From: Epiperipatus broadwayi
Lineage: Eukaryota > Onychophora > Udeonychophora > Euonychophora > Peripatidae
Assembly (NCBI GenBank): GCA_028023455.1
Contig: JAQFVV010013081.1
Coordinates: 62,001 to 126,000 of the forward strand
Direction: 5' to 3'
DNA length: 64,000 nt
The stretch's first letter is position 1; every line of letters begins with the position of its first letter. Below are positions 59,092 to 64,000 of the stretch, in pieces. Made by a program: the position numbers and the translations under genes. Below the pieces are notes generated by a model that was not told the DNA's origin, ran no database searches, and saw only the letters and a list, made by a program, of their open reading frames with translations.

Positions 59092-59243
59092 TACATGACA
59101 TAATTTAACATTTACCAACTAGGCCTATTTTAACACAAAATATTGTTTAGCTAGTTCCCTCATTGTATTTACTTAAAAAATCCAATCAGATTTGAAATTC
59201 CTCTTTAATTAGATTTTTTTCAAAAGTAAAAATATTCTGATAA
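59092..59243. repeat. 150-bp direct repeat, right copy
   Basis: Second copy of 56915-57068; see there. Confidence 0.92.
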
Positions 59244-59515
59244 AAACTGTCTATTGACTTGAAGAGAGATAAAGAGAAAAGAATAAAAACCAACTCTAAT
59301 TATTTAAAACAAAATTTAACAAAAATGATACATTTTTATATATTTTTCAAATGATACATTTTTATATATTTTTCTCATTTCTTTTAAAACTTTATTTATC
59401 TCTCTGAAACGTTAAAATTAAAATTTATGAATTAATTTGGTACTAGTATCAATGATGGTGCTGTTCACTGAGTAGCACTGTTGCTACTCAAAAACCCTTA
59501 AATATAATGTTACCT

Positions 59516-59760
59516 GACCATGACCTTTTAAAAACTAACTGACCTTTTTAAAAACTACATAAACATCCTTTTTTAAAATAAACAACCTTTTTTAAAAAAG
59601 TAAATAGTAAAAGATGTCTTTTTAGTAGACCTTTTAAAAACTAACTGACCCTATTAAATAACTAACTTTTCATAACTTTTTAAATAAGTAAATAGTATAA
59701 AACATCTTTTTTCTTACAGTATTGTTTTTCAAAACTAACTGACAATTTAACAACATCTTG
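59516..59760. repeat. Degenerate tandem repeats inside Merlin element
   Basis: Repeated CTTTTTAAAAACTAACTGACC-like and AAGTAAATAGTA(T/A)AA modules, about 100-110 bases apart. Confidence 0.6.
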
Positions 59761-60039
59761 TTTTAAGACATGTTTCTTTTTTTGGCCACTTAGTGTAAAT
59801 AATACAACAATGAGACACATTGATTGGAAACATTTTTTTATTAAACACACAAAAAGTAACTTTCTCCAAGTATTTGGCAGATTTTTGGCTTAAGAAAATT
59901 TTTTTCAAAATAAAATAATTTCTCACTTAAAACACTAATATAAAACAAAATTGGCTAATCAAAAAAAATAAAACAAACAATGTAAAATACTAATTACTTA
60001 AAATCTAAAGTCATGTCTTTTAAAACATAGGAAGAGATC

Positions 60040-60815
60040 TTGTCCATGGTGTAGACACCACATAAATTCTGCCAGGTAGACATTGACTAATGATCTGGCA
60101 GTGCCTTGATGGTGATTATTCTGCCACTTCAACAACCCCCACAACCTCTCAATACTTTGTATATTGGGCATCTGTGGAGGGGTCTACAAAATTGTAATGG
60201 TGGTTTGACTTTGAGGTGATAAAAACTGACAGAAATCAGAATAGATAATAGACCCTGCTGTGATGTTGCCATGTATACATTGCAGAAGGGTTGACACAGA
60301 GCATTAGGGAACAGTGATAGCAAAACATTCACCTGTCTTCCAACACCTTCCACCAAATATCCATTGCTGTAGCAGCATCATACCCTGCTGCTTCTTGTGA
60401 CATGTGAACAAGGTCTTGTCTGCCTCTATAATCAAACCTGATTCTCTGATTTGACAGCCAGGCTGAGACACAAGTATTTCTCAACAAAGCCCATGAAGAC
60501 TGGAAGTCCAGTATAGCAGAGAGGCACTGTACACATCCAATTCATCTACCATACATTCTGCAGTCAGCATATCACAGCTCCAGTGATAGACAATCTGAAG
60601 AACTTTACAAAAATCCAGTTGTGAACCCTCCAACCATGTTTCATTCTGAACCAACCACCTTCAATGGCAGAATCTTGACTTGCACTTAAAGCAATAGTTC
60701 AGCTTGCTTTTCAGGGTCATGGGTTGGCCACAAACACAGTTCTTGTTCTCATGCAGCATGTTTTGCCCTTGCAGAAAGGCAACAGCATCCTGCCTAGTAT
60801 ATGGCAGTTTACATA
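60040..60815 (-). pseudogene. Merlin transposase remnant (ISXO2-like DDE)
   Basis: On the minus strand: an N-terminal zinc ribbon NCVCGQPMTL (about 60745); LIIEADKTLF (about 60430), equivalent to the first catalytic Asp; QWIFGG and TGECFAITVP (about 60350-60310); GSIIYSDF (about 60250), the second Asp; then NIQSIERLWGLLKW (about 60165-60125), carrying the final Glu, and VYLAEFMW (about 60085), the closing YLaEFmWR block of this family. The stretch between the second Asp and Glu is shortened and holds stops; other stops lie at the zinc ribbon and in the middle. It is not functional, yet all three acidic catalytic positions are recognisable. Confidence 0.82.
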
Positions 60816-61255
60816 ACTAAAAAACTTGCCTTACTAATTATGCCATGTTGTTATTCTCGCTAATATCACATGAATAATGTGACTACAGAAGAATTCATGT
60901 TTATGACCAAACATACCCTAATTTTACACCCTCTAAATTCACTTCCTCTTTGTCAATTTTGGGGACATGATGCTACATCATTTTAATGTAATACAATCAT
61001 TTTTAAAATAAGACTTCAAATATACCTTCACTTAAAATCTCTACATCATCAAATTATATGATAGCAGAAGCTCAATATCAATCAATATGAGAATTTTACA
61101 AAAGGACACCTTACCAAAAGTGTAAAATGTGAGAAATTGGCATAACACATGAGTGATTACAGCCTTGTCTCATAAATGGTATATTTCACTGTTTGGGGCT
61201 AGTGACAGTGCCATCGAATGAATGGTATCATCATTGATACTAGTACCAGTAATTT

Positions 61256-61680
61256 ACTGAAGAAAAAAAATTTCTCTTAATTTAATTTTAAAGTAAAACT
61301 AGTAGATAGATAAAATTATTGAAGAAAAAAAATAAAAAAATTATTTATCTAATTTTATATTTTTCTTGCTCTTTGACAAACACTCAAATATTTACATTAT
61401 GTTTAAAATAATATTTGAAAATTTTCATAATATCATGCAATAAGGAAAATATTTAAATAAATATCTAATATTAGTATAAAATACCAAAAAATTAAATATT
61501 AATTTTTTATTTATTAAATCTATATTTAAGAAGCTTGTAATATTGGCATGACCAGAGGTGGTCACTGCTCTTAATATTACAATATATATATATGTTGATA
61601 TGAAGATTTTCATGGGTTGCATATATAAAAGGCATATTTTGTGGGTTCATCCGTATTTAAAAAAATTAAATATTAATATA
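61256..61680. other. AT-rich DNA, no gene seen
   Basis: No features recognised. Confidence 0.5.
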
Positions 61681-61720
61681 CCGATGTTTTGACTTGATCA
61701 CACAAGTCATCCACTGGAGG
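61681..61720 (-). ncRNA. Hammerhead-like motif (orphan)
   Basis: The minus strand reads TGGATGACTTG, loop, CAAGTCAAAACATCGG: a five-base stem II between a near GATGA core and AAAAC. It has no flanking coding sequence that I recognise. It could be the last trace of a PLE. Confidence 0.25.
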
Positions 61721-63080
61721 ATAAAAGGTAGAAAGACGATTGTAGAGGCGCTACAATCACTGATTTGAAAAAAAATTTAAAGTTCCACCAATAGCAAAAA
61801 TATCCAAATAAAGAATTTTTTAAAAAAAAATTTCCAAATAGAAGAAAGTTTGCATGTATCATCTCGCTTATTGATACAATCAGGCCTTTAAAGTATCTAA
61901 ATGGCTTCTCTAATTTTACTCTGGTAGAGATTATCACATCTGGATATATATATAAACTAACTTTCCAGGTTTAAATCCTTATAAAAACTTTGGTTTAAAG
62001 AGAAAGAGGACTACTTTTACTTCAATAAACCACAAACAAAAGTTATTATAAGTTAATAGAGAAACTTGGTTTAGCCACAGGAGGATAGACAAATAATAAC
62101 TGATAGTTTTTGGAAATATCAGAAAAGTAGTCAATACTTTTTATTAATCATTTATTACACTAGACATTATCCAATAATAAATAATATTTCTGTAGTGTAA
62201 TTTTTATTACACTACTCTCACATTAGGGAGGGACTGGCTTCCATCCACTTTTAACACCTTGTGAAAGATAATTATCTCTGTTTACATAAATACAATCTAT
62301 TAATTTCCATTCTTTATCAGATATATATATAGTACTGATCGCCTGCCTCACCCAAATGAAATGCATTGAACATGAAAGTATTATGAAATTGAACAGCAAT
62401 TAAGAAATATCCGATGGTATCCAAAATATACATTACTATAATCATACCTTTGAAAGTTTCATTTACTGCAACATTTGCACACCACCTCAAGAAAGAGATT
62501 GCTCCCCTCCCCAAGGGATATGATCATGTAACTAATAAAGAGTTAGAATCTTTTTTATTTTTTTTATATAAAATCAACAGAAAAGTGGATGCCCTAATGA
62601 ATAATCCTTGGTCTCAATAAAGATTAATCCCTGACTAGCTCAATCTACTCTTTACCTTGGGAAGGTGGTTTGTTGCTTCATTAACAGGGAAGGTTAAACA
62701 GTAATACCATTATCAAATACACAGAACAATGCTATACTTTAAAATTAGATGTTAAATTTATTAAGCGCTCTATGATAAAATAAATATTTACAAAACAAAC
62801 AAGAAAATAAACACACACATAAATATTAATTAAAATTTAACCATATAATTTTTAAATAGTTTCATAAATGGAAAGGAATGATCTGAGCTTCTCTCTTGCT
62901 TACACTTTAAACCAAAATTTGAAATAAATTTCCTTATGCGAGAATATAATGTGTATGCCGTGGTATGCACATGTTTAAAAAAAATGACCCTCATCTTTCC
63001 ATTTGTGCTTATTTATAACTTTGTTTAAATTAAAATAACAATTTAGCCACAAGTAACTATATTTGATTATTAAAAGTTCT
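61721..63080. other. AT-rich DNA, no gene seen
   Basis: The patch 62220-62660 is less AT-rich and contains an AATAAA at 62617, but I find no coding sequence. Frames at 62317-62620 are short and overlap on both strands. Confidence 0.5.
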
Positions 63081-63089
63081 ATAATATAA

Positions 63090-63334
63090 GTCCAGCACAT
63101 AGTGGACAAAAAAAAAGTTATATGGAACACTTTTTTATATGCTTTTATTTCTTATAAAACAATCCTGCATGTAGTGGATGGAATAAATAACTACCATTAT
63201 TTAAAGGCAAAACACATACATCCAATGACCAAACCTTTAAGTTGGTCAGTAGACTTACTTACTTTTTTGGTAATAACTCATTTAGATAAAAAAATGTCAC
63301 TACTCTTTCTGTGATCCTGCATGTAGCGGATCAC
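63090..63334. repeat. Three related imperfect palindromes
   Basis: GTCCAGCACATAGTGGAC (63090), ATCCTGCATGTAGTGGAT (63162) and GTGATCCTGCATGTAGCGGATCAC (63311) share a TCC-n8-GGA hairpin plan around a GCA(T/C)(G/A)TAG core. Arms vary but keep pairing. Confidence 0.65.
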
Positions 63335-63599
63335 TATCTAATCAAATATAGCTGAAGTAATAAATAAGTCTATTCTAATTATTTAAAAGTAAGTCCACTA
63401 CCCACAATTATTTCTATTTTTTAAAAATTTATTTAGATATTCCAATGCATTATGTTTATCTTTAAGTTAAAATTATATAAATGAATTATGCAATTCATTG
63501 GTTCATTTAATAATAGCAATTATCAATAAAACAAATAATTAATAATAATAAGAACAGAAACAATATATATATAATTAAAATTACCCCAAATCCCAAATT

Positions 63600-63940
63600 C
63601 AACTAGACCAGCATAAAAATAATATTAAAACACAACCAAAGGTTTCACTGCTACAAGCAGACTTCTCAAGTGTAAAGAACTACAAAAACTATACAATATA
63701 TATAATATTAACCATTACCCACAAATCCATTCACTTCCCATCCACTTCTAATATTAAAAGAACTCTTAAATAAGTTAATTGCTTCAGAATAATAAATTTT
63801 CAATAATAAAGATTCTTTAATTCTTCTTTTGATTTCATTTCTCTCAAAGAAGACAACCTTAGCTTCATCAAAATTAATAGTGTGGCCTGTATCTTTTTCA
63901 TGGACATACAAAGCAAAACTAAGATATCTATTTTTAACTC
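63600..63940 (-). pseudogene. Penelope-like element 3' end, left arm of third head-to-head pair
   Basis: The ORF 63911-63708 (minus) reads VHEKDTGHTINFDEAKVV, then ERNEIKRRIKESLLLKIYYS, then SEAINLFKSSFN: the GH...I.Fd.akvi..E....rRkikEal region that closes PLE GIY-YIG proteins. The GIY-YIG core itself is cut off where the opposite-strand copy begins. The 3' UTR extends left with a hammerhead-like motif at 63635-63670. Confidence 0.75.
63635..63670 (-). ncRNA. Hammerhead-like motif in third PLE 3' region
   Basis: The minus strand reads CTTGAGAAGTCTGC, loop TTGTA, GCAGTGAAACC. TCTGC and GCAG form stem II and GAAAC is intact; the CTGATGA half is altered by small indels. Located about 40 bases past the stop codon. 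Confidence 0.4.
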
Positions 63941-64000
63941 TACTTTGAGAGAAATGAAACCAAAAGAAAAATTAAAGAATCTTTATTATTGAAAATTTAT
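63941..64000 (+). pseudogene. Penelope-like element fragment, right arm of third pair, cut by window end
   Basis: The plus strand reads FERNETKRKIKESLLLKIY, the same segment as the left arm in reverse orientation, starting abruptly at about 63941. It continues past the window. Confidence 0.75.

Larger units (their letters stand above)
59439..61247 (-). mobile_element. Merlin (IS1016-type) DNA transposon
   Basis: Inverted ends GGTACTAGTATCAATGATG at 59439 and, on the minus strand, from 61247. The similarity continues imperfectly for about 20 more bases. Flanking octamers ATTAATTT (59431-59438) and AGTAATTT (61248-61255) match at seven of eight, as expected for Merlin's 8-bp duplication. The minus strand encodes an ISXO2-like transposase remnant. 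Length 1809 bp. The left third (59516-59760) holds degenerate tandem repeats. Confidence 0.85.

Noticed and set aside
63090-63334. Hairpin triplet as a bacterial-type terminator or tRNA cluster
   Set aside because: No T-tract follows, no tRNA boxes are present, and the context is eukaryotic.

Overview
The window is strongly AT-rich eukaryotic DNA (roughly three quarters A+T by eye) with long homopolymers, TA/CA microsatellites and no intact long gene. It has no operons, Shine-Dalgarno-spaced genes or compact coding, so it is an intergenic or intronic stretch of an invertebrate metazoan genome. The repeat set (Penelope-like elements, a Ty3/Gypsy element whose LTR promoter has a TATA box and a TCAGTT initiator, RTE and other LINEs, hAT, Merlin and Sola-like DNA transposons, tRNA-derived SINE fragments) would suit an arthropod or a mollusc. 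I lean slightly to arthropod but cannot settle it from sequence alone. Nearly everything that reads as protein is a decayed mobile element.

Layout. 1-3.7 kb: empty AT-rich DNA. 3.7-5.3 kb: two Penelope-like (PLE) 3' ends fused head-to-head. 5.46-9.68 kb: an LTR retrotransposon on the minus strand. Its two LTRs differ by a 546-bp deletion that removes the promoter from the 5' LTR, and its single ORF joins a Gag-like coiled coil to an integrase C-terminal tail. 11.2-21.6 kb: decayed LINE sequence on the minus strand (one long copy and part of a second), interrupted by a 3.2-kb DNA transposon with matching inverted ends. 23-24.5 kb: a LINE on the plus strand. 24.5-26.8 kb: a second, divergent LTR of the same general type. 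28.8-29.2 kb: a perfect hAT-type non-autonomous element with an 8-bp target duplication. 31.7-32.6 kb: a 5'-truncated RTE LINE with target duplication. 34.4-35.1 kb: nested fold-back repeats. 35.6-37.6 kb: a very decayed RTE-like LINE. 38.4-39 kb: a possible pogo-type transposase tail. 39.9-40.9 kb: a second inverted PLE pair. 41-42.1 kb: a LINE carrying a tRNA-derived SINE head. 42.3-42.7 kb: a long fold-back element. 47.7-49.6 kb: a LINE on the minus strand. 56.9-59.2 kb: a promoter-like, intron-containing cassette with an acidic ORF, bracketed by 150-bp direct repeats. 59.4-61.2 kb: a Merlin (IS1016/ISXO2-like) transposon with inverted ends. 63.6-64 kb: a third inverted PLE pair running off the window.

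Candidate host sequence is limited to the acidic ORF cassette near 57.3 kb and two short open segments with good splice signals (32.93 kb plus strand; 55.07 kb minus strand). The most unusual signals are the three independent head-to-head PLE pairs with hammerhead-like motifs in their outer 3' regions, the paired but sequence-divergent terminal hairpins in the two LTR families, the CpG-biased LTR differences, and the 57-kb cassette.
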